DNA from: a gamma proteobacterium symbiont of Ctena orbiculata
GTDB taxonomy: Bacteria > Pseudomonadota > Gammaproteobacteria > Chromatiales > Chromatiaceae
Assembly (NCBI GenBank): GCA_003058525.1
Contig: QBVD01000058.1
Span: forward strand, 34,725-98,724
Length of the DNA stretch: 64,000 bases
Reading direction: 5' to 3'
Positions 1 through 9,476 of the stretch are shown here, piece after piece. Positions within the stretch are counted from its first letter, which is position 1; each line of letters begins with the position of its first letter. The notes below the pieces were generated by a model. The model was given only the letters and a program-made list of their open reading frames with translations, had not been told where the DNA came from and searched no databases. The position numbers were made by a program, and so were the translations under genes.

Positions 1-133
1 TTGCCATAAAGCAACCATGGCTCATGTTGTCATAGCTAGGGGCTTTAAAATCTTGTATCGTGTCGGATTAAACCTGAATTTTTGTCTACTGTATCAATTA
101 TAATTTCACCTTCCATCCGGGGAGAATAGTCAG

Positions 134-1657
134 ATGGACTGGATACTGATAAGCAAGCTATTCCTGATCCTGCTACTGATCATCGGTAACGCCTTTTTCG
201 TGGGATCTGAGATCGCCCTGACCTCCGCCCGACGTAGTCGTATCAAGCAGCTGGCCAGTACAGGCAACAAGTCCGCCAAGATCGTCCAAGTGCTCCACAA
301 CGAACCTGAGCGGTTCTATTCGGTCACCCAGATCGGTATCACCCTTGTGTCGCTGGCCCTGGGCGCCATCGGTATGATCACCCTAACCCAGGTTATGGAT
401 CCGAGCATCGAGAAAGCTTTCGGATGGTTTGGCCAAAGTGAAGAGATATTAGGCTGGGCACACACATTCTCTTATATCATTGCCTTTATCATCATCTCTT
501 TCTTGCACGTGGTGGCGGGCGAACTGGCACCCAAGGTGCTGGCCTTCCACAAAGCAGAGGCCATGAGCCTGTCTGTGGCGTGGATCATCAACGCTCTCCA
601 CACCATAATGCGCCCCCTTATCTGGGTCATGAACCATTCTTCCAATGGCCTGCTCTGGTTGTTCGGTCAACACGACCTTGCCGCCCATGGTGAAGGACAC
701 TTTTCCATGACCGGTGATGAGATCCGAACCATTCTCAGTGCCAGCGAGCAGGAGGGGGCTCTCGACCCCCAGCTGACCATGATGTTGAGAGGGGTGTTCG
801 ACCTGGATGATCACACTGCGCGGGACGCCATGATTCCTCGTACGGAAGTAGACGGTGTCCCGAATACCGCCACCGTGGCCGATGTACTCGACCTCTTCAA
901 GGAAGAGCTACGCGAGCGCTATCCTGTCTACGAAACGTCTCTCGACAATATCGTCGGCATCGTCTCCATGAAGGAGCTGCTGAATAGACTGGCCACAGCG
1001 GAGAGCCCGGAGTCATCCGCCAGCATCATAAAACTTCCGGTAGGCGAAGTGATGATGCCAGCCTATTTCGTCCCGGATACCATGCGCCTGAGCTTGCTGC
1101 TCAAGGACTTCACCAGCAACCGTCGGCAAATTGCCATCGTGCTGGACGAGTATGGCGGTACCGAAGGGCTGATCACCCTGGAGGATATCCTCGAAGAGAT
1201 CGTGGGTGACTACGAGGACGAATTTACGCCCAGGCACCGTCACATAAAGATGGAGGACAAGCAACACTTTATCATCAATGGCGGAGTCCGGGTGACGGAG
1301 CTGGAGCCGAAATTGAACTTCCCCTTCCCCACCGGCGATTACGTGACCATGGGAGGACTCATTCATCACAGTCTTGGCCGGATCGCGGAAGTCGGCGACC
1401 TTGTCCAGCTTGAGGGGGCCTTATTAGAAGTCCTGGAGATGGACAACCACCGGATCACCAAGGTGTCGTTCCAACACCAGATTACGGAGGAGGAGCCGGA
1501 AGAAACGGAGCCTCAGGTCGAAGAAGAAAAAGCTAACCAATCTTTTTTGAAGGGGTCACCAGAGGAAGTTCTCAAGGACATAAATGACCGACCGGAGGTA
1601 CAGGAAGTGGAAGCAGCGACGGAAAAAGAGACAGATTCCAATGTAAAGGTAGTTTAA
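134..1657 (+). CDS. CNNM/CorC (HlyC) family membrane protein with CBS pair
   Basis: The 507-residue protein has the layout of the hemolysin-like CNNM/CorC family. An N-terminal DUF21 domain with several hydrophobic helices spans about residues 1-190. A CBS pair covers about 225-350 (RDAMIPRTEV opening, then DEYGGTEGLITLEDILEEI). A CorC_HlyC domain follows at about 365-445. The C-terminus is a long Glu-rich tail. The family is linked to divalent cation (Mg, Co) efflux or resistance at the inner membrane, but the substrate cannot be read from sequence. The ATG follows a GGGGAG ribosome site, and TATAAT at 99-104 is a possible -10. It stands alone on the plus strand, divergent from the tRNA/pgsA block. 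Family confidence is high, substrate low. Confidence 0.9.
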   Translation: MDWILISKLFLILLLIIGNAFFVGSEIALTSARRSRIKQLASTGNKSAKIVQVLHNEPERFYSVTQIGITLVSLALGAIGMITLTQVMDPSIEKAFGWFGQSEEILGWAHTFSYIIAFIIISFLHVVAGELAPKVLAFHKAEAMSLSVAWIINALHTIMRPLIWVMNHSSNGLLWLFGQHDLAAHGEGHFSMTGDEIRTILSASEQEGALDPQLTMMLRGVFDLDDHTARDAMIPRTEVDGVPNTATVADVLDLFKEELRERYPVYETSLDNIVGIVSMKELLNRLATAESPESSASIIKLPVGEVMMPAYFVPDTMRLSLLLKDFTSNRRQIAIVLDEYGGTEGLITLEDILEEIVGDYEDEFTPRHRHIKMEDKQHFIINGGVRVTELEPKLNFPFPTGDYVTMGGLIHHSLGRIAEVGDLVQLEGALLEVLEMDNHRITKVSFQHQITEEEPEETEPQVEEEKANQSFLKGSPEEVLKDINDRPEVQEVEAATEKETDSNVKVV

Positions 1658-2106
1658 ATGGCATGAAACCATGCAATATCAGGCAGTCAGGATTGTGATG
1701 GTTTCTCCATATATGCTGTTCATTGAATAACTCATCTCTCGCCACAGGGAAGTCGGCCTTCTATGACGTTTCTGTCCGTCGGCTCACTGTCTTGCACTTA
1801 GGCTTCCTTCAGACATCCCCTCACAGGCTTGCCCTTACCCTCGACTAAAAAAATAAAGTAAAGGGGTCAAGTCTGTACTTATATTTATTTGCTCTCCCAC
1901 ACGTTTATTTTCATTTGGTGAGACGCTTTAACCAAGCAAGCGTCTACGATACCGTGCAAAAGTTACCCACGCCAAACAATCTGCCTATCTCTTCTAATGA
2001 AGTGTGAATAGTCCTAAAATTAACTCGCCTGAAGATATAAAACCTATCTGATAGCCAAGCCGATAGTAAGCGATATGAAATTAGTAGGGATGGGGTTAGT
2101 GGAATC
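1658..2106. other. Intergenic region without a supported gene
   Basis: About 450 bp between the CorC-like gene and tRNA-Leu. A small hairpin (GCATG-aaac-CATGC) lies just after the stop codon. Near 1855-1885 the text AAAGGGGTCAAGTCTGTACT looks like the short leader repeats often scattered beside Y1-type transposases, but only one copy is visible here. No reading frame has a ribosome site or protein-like composition. Confidence 0.5.
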
Positions 2107-2193
2107 TGGTGCCCGGGGCCGGAATCGAACCGGCACGACCCGAAGGTCGAGAGATTTTAAGTCTCTTGCGTCTACCAATTTCGCCACCCGGGC
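2107..2193 (-). tRNA. leuZ: tRNA-Leu (anticodon TAA)
   Basis: An 87-nt class II tRNA read on the minus strand, including an encoded CCA (TGG at 2107-2109 on plus). The acceptor GCCCGGG pairs with CCCGGGC. The anticodon loop reads C-T-TAA-A-A between AGAGA and TCTCT. There is a long variable arm and a T-arm with GGTTCGATTCC. It is the last of the three tRNAs downstream of pgsA, matching the enteric glyW-cysT-leuZ order. Confidence 0.97.
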
Positions 2194-2230
2194 AGAGTGG
2201 GTTTTTTTGATAGCTGTCACGGCAAGGAGA

Positions 2231-2304
2231 TGGAGGCTGAGCCCGGAATCGAACCGAGGTCCACGGCTTTGCAGGCCGCTGCATAACCACTCTGCCACTC
2301 AGCC
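2231..2304 (-). tRNA. cysT: tRNA-Cys (anticodon GCA)
   Basis: A 74-nt tRNA on the minus strand with encoded CCA. The acceptor GGCTGAG pairs with CTCAGCC, the anticodon GCA sits in the loop of GCGGCCTGCAAAGCCGT, and the T-loop is GTTCGATTC. It lies between tRNA-Gly and tRNA-Leu, in the order glyW-cysT-leuZ. Confidence 0.97.
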
Positions 2305-2384
2305 CAAAACAGTGATTCTATCATCTATCGTTGATGAATCGAATTATTAAGTACGCCCTGGTACGAGCACGGCATACTCGAAAC

Positions 2385-2412
2385 AAAAAAAAGCCCCGGG
2401 GGGTGCCGAGGC
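2385..2412 (-). terminator. Intrinsic terminator between tRNA-Gly and tRNA-Cys
   Basis: On the minus strand GCCTCGG pairs with CCGGGGC around a short C-rich loop and is followed by eight T residues (the A-run at 2385-2392 on plus). It lies directly after tRNA-Gly and before tRNA-Cys. It should end or attenuate transcripts coming from the pgsA/tRNA-Gly side. Confidence 0.75.
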
Positions 2413-2423
2413 CTTTTTCAACT

Positions 2424-2499
2424 TGGAGCGGGAAACGAGATTCGAACTCGCGACCCCAACCTTGGCAAGGTTGTGCTCTACCAACTGAGCTATTCCCGC
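2424..2499 (-). tRNA. glyW: tRNA-Gly (anticodon GCC)
   Basis: A 76-nt tRNA on the minus strand with encoded CCA. The acceptor GCGGGAA pairs with TTCCCGC, the anticodon GCC lies in AACCTTGCCAAGGTT, and the T-loop is GTTCGAATC. It is the first tRNA of the trio downstream of pgsA. Confidence 0.97.
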
Positions 2500-2593
2500 T
2501 TGATTCAGGAAGGGCGTATTGTAGCTACAGTTCGTCGTCTGTCAACCTTTTCCTGCCAGCGCGGCATGGAGGTCGGGGACGTGCAGGCGGGTA

Positions 2594-3031
2594 TCAAGGA
2601 TAGGCCCGGTAGGGCAGCGTAATGACGATCTCACCCTCGTTTTCAGTCCTTTGCATCCCATTCACATCCGCATCCCATGGCAGTCTGAACCGGCGGCGCA
2701 TCGAAGAGGAGGATGAGACAAAGCTATAACCCCTTTCGCTGCGGTTTTCCAAGCGGTGGGCCTCTTTGTTCTCAACCAGCAGGGAGCGCCCATCCGCACT
2801 CACCTGTATAGCTTCGGGTGAGTAGCCTTGCAGGTAGATGCGTAGATGGTAACCCGAATCATCCTGATCCTGTCTGAACCTGACACCTCGCTGAACTTGG
2901 AAGGACGATGGCGCATCCATACCCCTGTTGTAAGACCCACCAGGATTGTAATAGCCAGGAGGTTGCGCATGCAGTTGGGCAGCGGCCGCAACCATAATCA
3001 AGACGCTGACAAGATAAAGCACGCTTTTCAT
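2594..3031 (-). CDS. Secreted HSP20/alpha-crystallin-like protein
   Basis: 145 residues. Residues 1-22 form a clear signal peptide (MKSVLYLVSVLIMVAAAAQL, then HAQ), so export to the periplasm is predicted. The remaining part has the HSP20 pattern: a strand-rich stretch (YHLRIYLQGYSPEAIQVSAD, about residues 60-80), a charged RSERGYSF segment, and a C-terminal MRRRFRLPWDADVNGMQ plus GEIVITLP. These match the family's F-x-LP and G-x-L-x-x-x-LP signatures. Small heat-shock proteins are usually cytoplasmic, so the signal peptide is unusual. The gene lies between pgsA and the tRNA cluster, co-directional with both. Confidence 0.75.
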   Translation of the reverse strand: MKSVLYLVSVLIMVAAAAQLHAQPPGYYNPGGSYNRGMDAPSSFQVQRGVRFRQDQDDSGYHLRIYLQGYSPEAIQVSADGRSLLVENKEAHRLENRSERGYSFVSSSSSMRRRFRLPWDADVNGMQRTENEGEIVITLPYRAYP

Positions 3032-3170
3032 CGTAAACCTCCTCTGATAATCCTATGTTTCCTATTGTTAAGCTTAGCAGTTCAATAGCTCTAAACATGC
3101 CCGGATCAGATGCCGGTGGATTATATAACCTGGTGAATCGATCAACCCGTACTGGTGTGGCGGGGGTCGA

Positions 3171-3755
3171 CTACTTGCGTTCCAATGAACCACCCAACTG
3201 ACGTTCTCCCAACAGGCTGGGCAAAGCGGCCCGGATATAGATCACCATCGACCAGAGTGTGAGTATGGCAGCAATATAGAGCAGCACAAAGCCGACGGTA
3301 TAAACAGGAATATTCCACAACGGCTTTTCGTAGATCAGCAGCAGAATGGCAATCATCTGCACCGCGGTCTTGAATTTACCGATCAACGAGACCGCCACCA
3401 TTGTCCTGGCGCCCAGTTCGGCCATCCACTCACGCAGGGCCGATATTGTGATCTCACGACCGATGATGACCGCCGCCGGGATGGCGAATGCCGGTGTCGG
3501 CTCGGACTGTACGAGCAGTAACAGAGAGACCGCCACCATCAGTTTGTCCGCCACCGGGTCGAGAAAGGCGCCGAACGGCGATACCTGGCCCCAGCGCCTG
3601 GCCAGGTAGCCATCGAACCAGTCCGTCACGGCGGCGATTGAAAATACCACGGCACAGCTGAGGCGCGCCCACTCCACGGGGAGATAGAAAAGCAGTACGA
3701 ATACCGGTATCAAGACTATTCGCAACAGTGTGAGAATGTTAGGAATATTCCACAT
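3171..3755 (-). CDS. pgsA: CDP-diacylglycerol--glycerol-3-phosphate phosphatidyltransferase
   Basis: Makes phosphatidylglycerophosphate from CDP-diacylglycerol and glycerol-3-phosphate, the committed step to phosphatidylglycerol, in the inner membrane. The 194-residue length is typical. The CDP-alcohol phosphotransferase motif (D-G-x2-A-R-x8-G-x3-D-x3-D) is visible at about residues 48-70 as DGYLARRWG, then GAFLDPVADK. Several membrane segments follow. It starts 9 bp after the uvrC stop, so the two are probably cotranscribed, as in enteric bacteria. Confidence 0.96.
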   Translation of the reverse strand: MWNIPNILTLLRIVLIPVFVLLFYLPVEWARLSCAVVFSIAAVTDWFDGYLARRWGQVSPFGAFLDPVADKLMVAVSLLLLVQSEPTPAFAIPAAVIIGREITISALREWMAELGARTMVAVSLIGKFKTAVQMIAILLLIYEKPLWNIPVYTVGFVLLYIAAILTLWSMVIYIRAALPSLLGERQLGGSLERK

Positions 3756-3764
3756 TTTTAATCG

Positions 3765-5585
3765 CTAGCCCTTATCATGAAATGCGTGATAGATCTGCTC
3801 CGCCAAGGCTGTACTGATCCCCTCGACCCTGGAAATATCCTCTATCCCCGCCCTCGATAGCTCTTGCAGGCCGCCAAACTGTTTCATCAGCCGCTGTCTG
3901 CGTTTGGGACCTATGCCCGGAATCTGTTCCAGAACCGACCGGTTTCGGCTCTTCGAGCGTCGCTGCCGGTGTGCAGTTATGGCAAAGCGATGGGCTTCAT
4001 CCCGAATCTGCTGGATTAAATGCAATGCCGGTGAATCAGCAGGCAGTATAAAGGGTGCTCTGCGCCCCAACAAGAACAGCTGTTCCATACCGGCCTTTCG
4101 GTCTGCACCCTTTGCCACCCCAACCAGGGTCAAACCCGAGATACCGAGATCCTGCAGGCGCTCATGCACAGCACCGATCTGACCCTTGCCACCGTCGATA
4201 AAAAGTATATCAGGCAACGCCACTTCACCTTTCTTGACCCTGCGGTAACGGCGCTCCAGCGCCTGAGCCATGGCGGCGTAATCGTCCCCCGGGGTGATGT
4301 CTTCGATATTGAAACGCCGGTAATCGGACTTCAGCGGCCCCTGTTCATTGAAGACAACACAGGATGCGACAGTCGACTCACCCCGTGTATGGCTGATATC
4401 GAAGCACTCCATCCGTTCAGGGATAGCCGGCAGTTGCAAGGCCTGCTGCAAGGCCTGCAACCGCTCCTCCATACCGGCCTGGGCACTGAGCCGGGCCTGC
4501 AGGGCCAGTTCCGCATTCCCCTGCGCCATCTTCAACCAGCGGGCGCGCTCTCCACGTACCCTGCTGCTGATACGGACCCGCCGCTGCGCCTGTTGGCTGA
4601 GCACCTCCTCCAGCAGCCCCTCCTCAGCCAATCTGTGATTGAGGATGATCTCGTTGGGAACCGGTTTTTCCAGATAGTATTGAGAGACAAACGCCTGCAG
4701 AATCGTCTCATCGGTGGCATCCCGGGGCACCGATGGATAGAACGACTTGTTGCCGAGATTCCGCCCTGAGCGAATGTAAAACACCTGGATACAGGCACTT
4801 CCCCCCCGCTTGGCCAGGGCAACGATATCCAGATCGCCCCCCTCGCCGCTCACATATTGCCGCTCCTGAATCCTCCTTAGATGCTTGATCTGATCCCGGT
4901 AGATGGCCGCCTGTTCATAATCCAGATTGCCGGAGGCCTGCTCCATCCACGCCACCAGTTCATCGACCACCTGGCTTGTTTTGCCCTCCAGGAAAAGTAC
5001 CGCATGCTGTACGTCCTCCCCGTAGGCCTGCGGCGAGATCAAGCCGACACAGGGTCCGCTACAACGCTTTATCTGATATTGCAGACACGCCCTTGAACGG
5101 TTGCGGAAAAAACTCTCTTCACATTGACGGACAGGGAATAGCTTTTGCAGCACCTGGAGGGTTTCACGCGTCGACCCGGCGCTGGGATAGGGACCGAAGT
5201 AGCGCCCCTTTCCCCGCCGTGCGCCTCGTCTTAAGGAGAGTGCGGGATAGGTATGGTCAGTGGAGAGATAGATGTAGGGGTAACTCTTGTCATCCCGCAA
5301 CAGAACATTGTATTTGGGCTTGAGTGATTTGATGAGATGATTTTCGAGCAGCAGCGCTTCGGCTTCCGTGTGGGTGACGATGACCTCAATCTGGGCAATC
5401 TGCCCCACCATGATCTGAATGCGCCGATTGAGACTGCGGGTAAAGTAACTGGAAACCCGCTTTTTCAGATTCCTGGCCTTACCGACATAGAGTACATTGC
5501 CCTCGGCGTTGACCATGCGATAGACACCTGGCCTGGTGGTCAGGGTCTTGAGAAAAGCGGTGTGATCAAATTCATTCTGCTGCAT
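3765..5585 (-). CDS. uvrC: Excinuclease ABC subunit C
   Basis: Dual-incision nuclease of nucleotide excision repair, acting with UvrA and UvrB. The 606 residues match the usual length (610 in E. coli). A GIY-YIG domain covers about residues 15-95 (PGVYRM, VLYVGKARNLKKRV), a UVR motif lies near 205-240, an RNase H-like UvrC domain near 385-540 (FDISHTRGE, LPDILFIDGGKGQ), and helix-hairpin-helix repeats end the protein (IPGIGPKRRQRLMKQFGG). The gene sits in the conserved order regulator-uvrC-pgsA-tRNAs, with a uracil-DNA glycosylase gene inserted upstream. Confidence 0.98.
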   Translation of the reverse strand: MQQNEFDHTAFLKTLTTRPGVYRMVNAEGNVLYVGKARNLKKRVSSYFTRSLNRRIQIMVGQIAQIEVIVTHTEAEALLLENHLIKSLKPKYNVLLRDDKSYPYIYLSTDHTYPALSLRRGARRGKGRYFGPYPSAGSTRETLQVLQKLFPVRQCEESFFRNRSRACLQYQIKRCSGPCVGLISPQAYGEDVQHAVLFLEGKTSQVVDELVAWMEQASGNLDYEQAAIYRDQIKHLRRIQERQYVSGEGGDLDIVALAKRGGSACIQVFYIRSGRNLGNKSFYPSVPRDATDETILQAFVSQYYLEKPVPNEIILNHRLAEEGLLEEVLSQQAQRRVRISSRVRGERARWLKMAQGNAELALQARLSAQAGMEERLQALQQALQLPAIPERMECFDISHTRGESTVASCVVFNEQGPLKSDYRRFNIEDITPGDDYAAMAQALERRYRRVKKGEVALPDILFIDGGKGQIGAVHERLQDLGISGLTLVGVAKGADRKAGMEQLFLLGRRAPFILPADSPALHLIQQIRDEAHRFAITAHRQRRSKSRNRSVLEQIPGIGPKRRQRLMKQFGGLQELSRAGIEDISRVEGISTALAEQIYHAFHDKG

Positions 5586-5796
5586 GGTTTAGAGTCTGTT
5601 AACACTGATCCAATCGGCTCTGCAGGCACTAGTAATAAGTGGTACCGGTAATTCGGGATATTAGCAATCTTTATCCTTGGGACGACAGACTCACGCTGAA
5701 AGCAACACCGCCTGGATAACGAATCTTCACAAAAAAACGGACCGCACTGGATTTGTTCAATGGAACCGGTGAATGCGGGACACACCAGTGATCGAG

Positions 5797-6429
5797 TTAT
5801 CGACCGTCGAGCAGTTTCCTGGCACGCCGAAAAACCTTTTGAAACATCGCCGGGGTGAGCCTGCGGGTTTGGGTGTTGTAACGACTGCAGTGATAGGAGT
5901 CGATCATCAAGTGCCGTTCGTCGAGCTGATGTTCCTTACCATGAGAAAACGGATAGGCCTTCTGCCTCAGCCCAAGGGCTTTGATCACTGCCTGATGGGC
6001 GATCGAACCCAGGCTTATGACAATGCTGCTCGCCGGCATATTCTCCAGTTCACGCTGCAGAAACCCATTGCAGGTGTTGATTTCACTGCCGATCGGCTTG
6101 TTTTGAGGCGGAAGACACTTCACGGCATTGGTGATTCTGCAATTATGCAGCTGAAGGCCGTCGTTACGTGAGCTGGCTTCGGGTTGATTGGCAAAACCGA
6201 ACTGGTGGAGTGTCTGATAGAGCAGGATACCGGCGTGATCACCGGTAAAGGGGCGACCAGTGGCATTGGCGCCATGCAACCCTGGCGCCAGGCCGACAAT
6301 CAGCAGTTGAGCATCATTATCGCCGAAAGGCGCGACTGGGGCAGCATGGTAGTCTGGGTAATCCGCCTTCACCCGGCCAAGAAAATCAACCAAACGCGGG
6401 CAAAGACGACACTTGGCGTCGAAGGTCAT
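5797..6429 (-). CDS. Type 5 (UdgB-like) uracil-DNA glycosylase
   Basis: Predicted to remove uracil and other deaminated bases from DNA. The 210-residue protein has the family 5 signatures: GLAPGLHGANATGRPFTGD near residue 50 (motif 1) and HCSRYNTQTRRLTPAM near residue 180 (motif 2 region). CRLCPRL near the N-terminus, with later Cys residues (NAVKCLPP, CNGF), fits the 4Fe-4S cluster common in this superfamily. It overlaps the response-regulator stop by 4 bp (ATGA), so it is translationally coupled to it. A repair enzyme next to uvrC is coherent in function. Confidence 0.88.
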   Translation of the reverse strand: MTFDAKCRLCPRLVDFLGRVKADYPDYHAAPVAPFGDNDAQLLIVGLAPGLHGANATGRPFTGDHAGILLYQTLHQFGFANQPEASSRNDGLQLHNCRITNAVKCLPPQNKPIGSEINTCNGFLQRELENMPASSIVISLGSIAHQAVIKALGLRQKAYPFSHGKEHQLDERHLMIDSYHCSRYNTQTRRLTPAMFQKVFRRARKLLDGR

Positions 6430-7076
6430 GAATGGTTTTCGGAATCTTTCAAAATGCCGTGCCGATAGGCAAGGCGCGTCAATTCAACGTCATTTTTGAT
6501 ATCGAGCTTATCGTATATACGTTGTCGATAGGTGCTGACAGTTTTTGGACTCAGGGAGAGAATATCGGATATTTCCAGGTTCTTATGTCCCTCCAGTATC
6601 TGCAGCAATACCTGCACTTCCCTCGATGACAGCATCTTAAAGGGATTCTCTGAATTCCCATGCCACTCCATCAATGCATGTTTCCTGGCCACATCAGACG
6701 CGATGTAGTGATGACCTTCATAGACAGCCTTGATGGCGCGCAGCATCTCATCAGCCGGGCATCCCTTGGTGAGAAAACCCATTGCGCCCACCTCATGCAG
6801 ACGGGAAGGAAAGGGATCTTCATCAAGAATGGTAAGGGCTATCACCTTCAGATCAGGTTTGATACGCAATAGCCTGCGGGTTGCTTCAATACCACCCATG
6901 CCCGGCATATTGACATCCATCAGTACTAAGTCGGGAGAGGTCTTTTGTACCAACTCAATCGCCTCTTCACCGCTTGACGCTTCTCCAGCGACATCGATAT
7001 CGTGCGCCTTATCCAAAATCCCCTTTACACCGGTTCTGATCAGCTCGTGATCATCAACCAGTAGAACTTTTATCAT
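6426..7076 (-). CDS. uvrY: NarL/LuxR-family response regulator, GacA/UvrY type
   Basis: 216 residues. The receiver domain spans about 1-120, with acidic pocket VDDHE, phosphoacceptor Asp in DLVLMDVNMPGMGG near residue 54, and a switch T and K in IALTILDE and FLTKGCP. A LuxR-type helix-turn-helix covers about 145-210 (LSSREVQVLLQILEGHKN, LSPKTVSTYRQRIYDKLDI). Its place upstream of uvrC is the classic gacA/uvrY position. In those systems it is phosphorylated by a BarA/GacS kinase and activates CsrB-type small RNAs; that role here is by synteny only. Confidence 0.92.
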   Translation of the reverse strand: MIKVLLVDDHELIRTGVKGILDKAHDIDVAGEASSGEEAIELVQKTSPDLVLMDVNMPGMGGIEATRRLLRIKPDLKVIALTILDEDPFPSRLHEVGAMGFLTKGCPADEMLRAIKAVYEGHHYIASDVARKHALMEWHGNSENPFKMLSSREVQVLLQILEGHKNLEISDILSLSPKTVSTYRQRIYDKLDIKNDVELTRLAYRHGILKDSENHS

Positions 7077-7242
7077 CTCTATATCTCATCAGGTCCTTCT
7101 TGTATCTATTTTGGCCGGAATTGCATTCCTTTGTCGCATCCAGAGTTATCCCGGTTTTAATACATATCGACCTAATGTACCCCAAACTGCCGGTCACGGC
7201 GAGTACCCTAAGTAATTAAATCGCTTATTCCCTGTACTTTAC

Positions 7243-7758
7243 TCAAGTATATTCAGGCTGCAGGTATCCATCTGTAACTATATGATTTTTAATCATAAAC
7301 TCATGTCCTTGCGCAACACAATATTGTAACCATTTGGTCAAAAAAAGGTTAATCCGCCAGCGCTGCTCCAAGGTGGGATTGTCACCCCACCGGTGCAGGG
7401 GCAGGCTCGATTGTCGAAGATCCAGAACATCGATCTGGCTGGAGTCATGATAGACCCTGAGCGTTGCGTCAGGGTCAGGGTAGTCACCGACGGCATGACT
7501 GAAATAGTAGGTTAAGTGAACAAGTGATGTATAAGGGGTCTGCTCCATGACTTCGAGATAGAGATCCATCCCATACGCAAGGTTGGATTGGTATTGGCCG
7601 GACATCTCCGCAAGGCATGGCGCCAAACGCATCAACAAAGCATAGTTTTCCTCACTGAGATCCAGCACCATACCCACGCTTGGCCTTTTGGCCAACATTT
7701 TGTTTATGCTCCATGGGTAACCGCTTCGGTACATAATAGATAGATTCAACTCCGACAT
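7243..7758 (-). CDS. DUF1249 (YqiB-like) protein
   Basis: 171 residues with the DUF1249 pattern: an N-terminal ENYALLMRLAPCL, a central DLYLEVMEQTPYTSLVHLTYYF, the acidic DYPDPDATLRVYHDS, and a C-terminal NLFLTKWLQYCVAQGHEF. No enzymatic motif is seen and the family has no assigned function. The first ATG, after a weak GAGAG, is used; Met9 is an alternative. It follows a strong minus-strand terminator, so it should have its own promoter. Confidence 0.85.
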   Translation of the reverse strand: MSELNLSIMYRSGYPWSINKMLAKRPSVGMVLDLSEENYALLMRLAPCLAEMSGQYQSNLAYGMDLYLEVMEQTPYTSLVHLTYYFSHAVGDYPDPDATLRVYHDSSQIDVLDLRQSSLPLHRWGDNPTLEQRWRINLFLTKWLQYCVAQGHEFMIKNHIVTDGYLQPEYT

Positions 7759-7833
7759 CTCTCAGTATGCAATAGTATAGCGAGACGGTAGAAGCTCGAG
7801 TATTCGACAGGCATCCAAACGTGGGGTTAATAT

Positions 7834-7869
7834 TAAAAAAACCCTGGATTGATAGCATCATCCAGGGTT
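7834..7869 (-). terminator. Intrinsic terminator downstream of the thioredoxin gene
   Basis: On the minus strand CCCTGGAT pairs with ATCCAGGG around a 10-nt loop and is followed by a run of seven T residues. It should end transcription of the thioredoxin gene at 8043-8420. Confidence 0.85.
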
Positions 7870-8042
7870 ATGAACCAAAAAACGGATCAGGCAATATGAT
7901 GCAGTCCCGCGGATCTTACTTCATCCGGTACACAGATATCATTCTACCCTGATGCGGTGATCGCCTTTAGCGACCCGGCACTTTTGCTTGGCCGCGATAT
8001 AACGCCTATGCCAGACAACGCAGGAAGAGGTTGAACAAGAAA

Positions 8043-8420
8043 TCAGGCGTTTTGCCCCTTCTGTTGTTCCGCTTCGATTTGCGCGCGAACCTCATCCATA
8101 TCCAGTTCACCCGCTTTACTCAACAGTTCGCGAAATGCGGATTCAGGCAGTGCCCCTGGCTGGGAGAAGATGATGATATTGTCACGGAATATCATCAGTG
8201 TAGGAATCGAGCGCACCTGAAAATGCATCGCCAACTCCTGCTCTTCCTCGGTATTGACCTTGCCGAAGACGATATTGTCATGATCCTCGGAAACCGACTC
8301 ATAGGTAGGTGCAAATGAGCGGCACGGTCCACACCAGGGAGCCCAGAAATCAATGATGACAAAATCGTTCTCTGTAATCGTCGATTCGAAGTTTTCTTTT
8401 GTCAGTTCTACTACTGCCAC
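8043..8420 (-). CDS. Thioredoxin-family protein (WCGPC)
   Basis: 125 residues with one thioredoxin fold. The active site WCGPC follows FVIIDFWAP near residue 30, and the cis-proline lies in VRSIPTLMIF near residue 75. No signal peptide is seen, so a cytosolic disulfide reductase is likely. About 15 residues at the C-terminus (VRAQIEAEQQKGQ) extend past the standard domain. The gene is followed by a strong terminator and preceded by a 220-bp gap, so it is probably monocistronic. Confidence 0.92.
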   Translation of the reverse strand: MAVVELTKENFESTITENDFVIIDFWAPWCGPCRSFAPTYESVSEDHDNIVFGKVNTEEEQELAMHFQVRSIPTLMIFRDNIIIFSQPGALPESAFRELLSKAGELDMDEVRAQIEAEQQKGQNA

Positions 8421-8642
8421 AACACGGCCCCTTGCTAATTCTAAAAAATTGGAGTGATGGTATCAGAATAGCCAACTTAATGCTTGTTGGACATTAATAG
8501 CTCTCGAAACAGGCGCATAACCATGATTTTCGACCAGTTTGAATACGGACAAAGCTACATTCAAATGGGCAGGGATATCAGAGAGGCCGCCCGCATGCAC
8601 GACCTCTCCAATACCTGTTTCAGGAAACTGACCCGCACAGAA

Positions 8643-9359
<717 letters not shown>

Positions 9360-9476
9360 CTATCAATAGGTGGATATAGGGCGTTTATGAAGGGGGGTCC
9401 CTCCCCTTCAATCCGATACGGCTGGTTAAACCTTATTATTCAGGGACAGGCGATAGGCTCACTATCCCTCTCACTA

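Noticed and set aside
2075..2603. Several ORFs on both strands around 2.1-2.6 kb
   Set aside because: They are translations of the three tRNA genes and their spacers.
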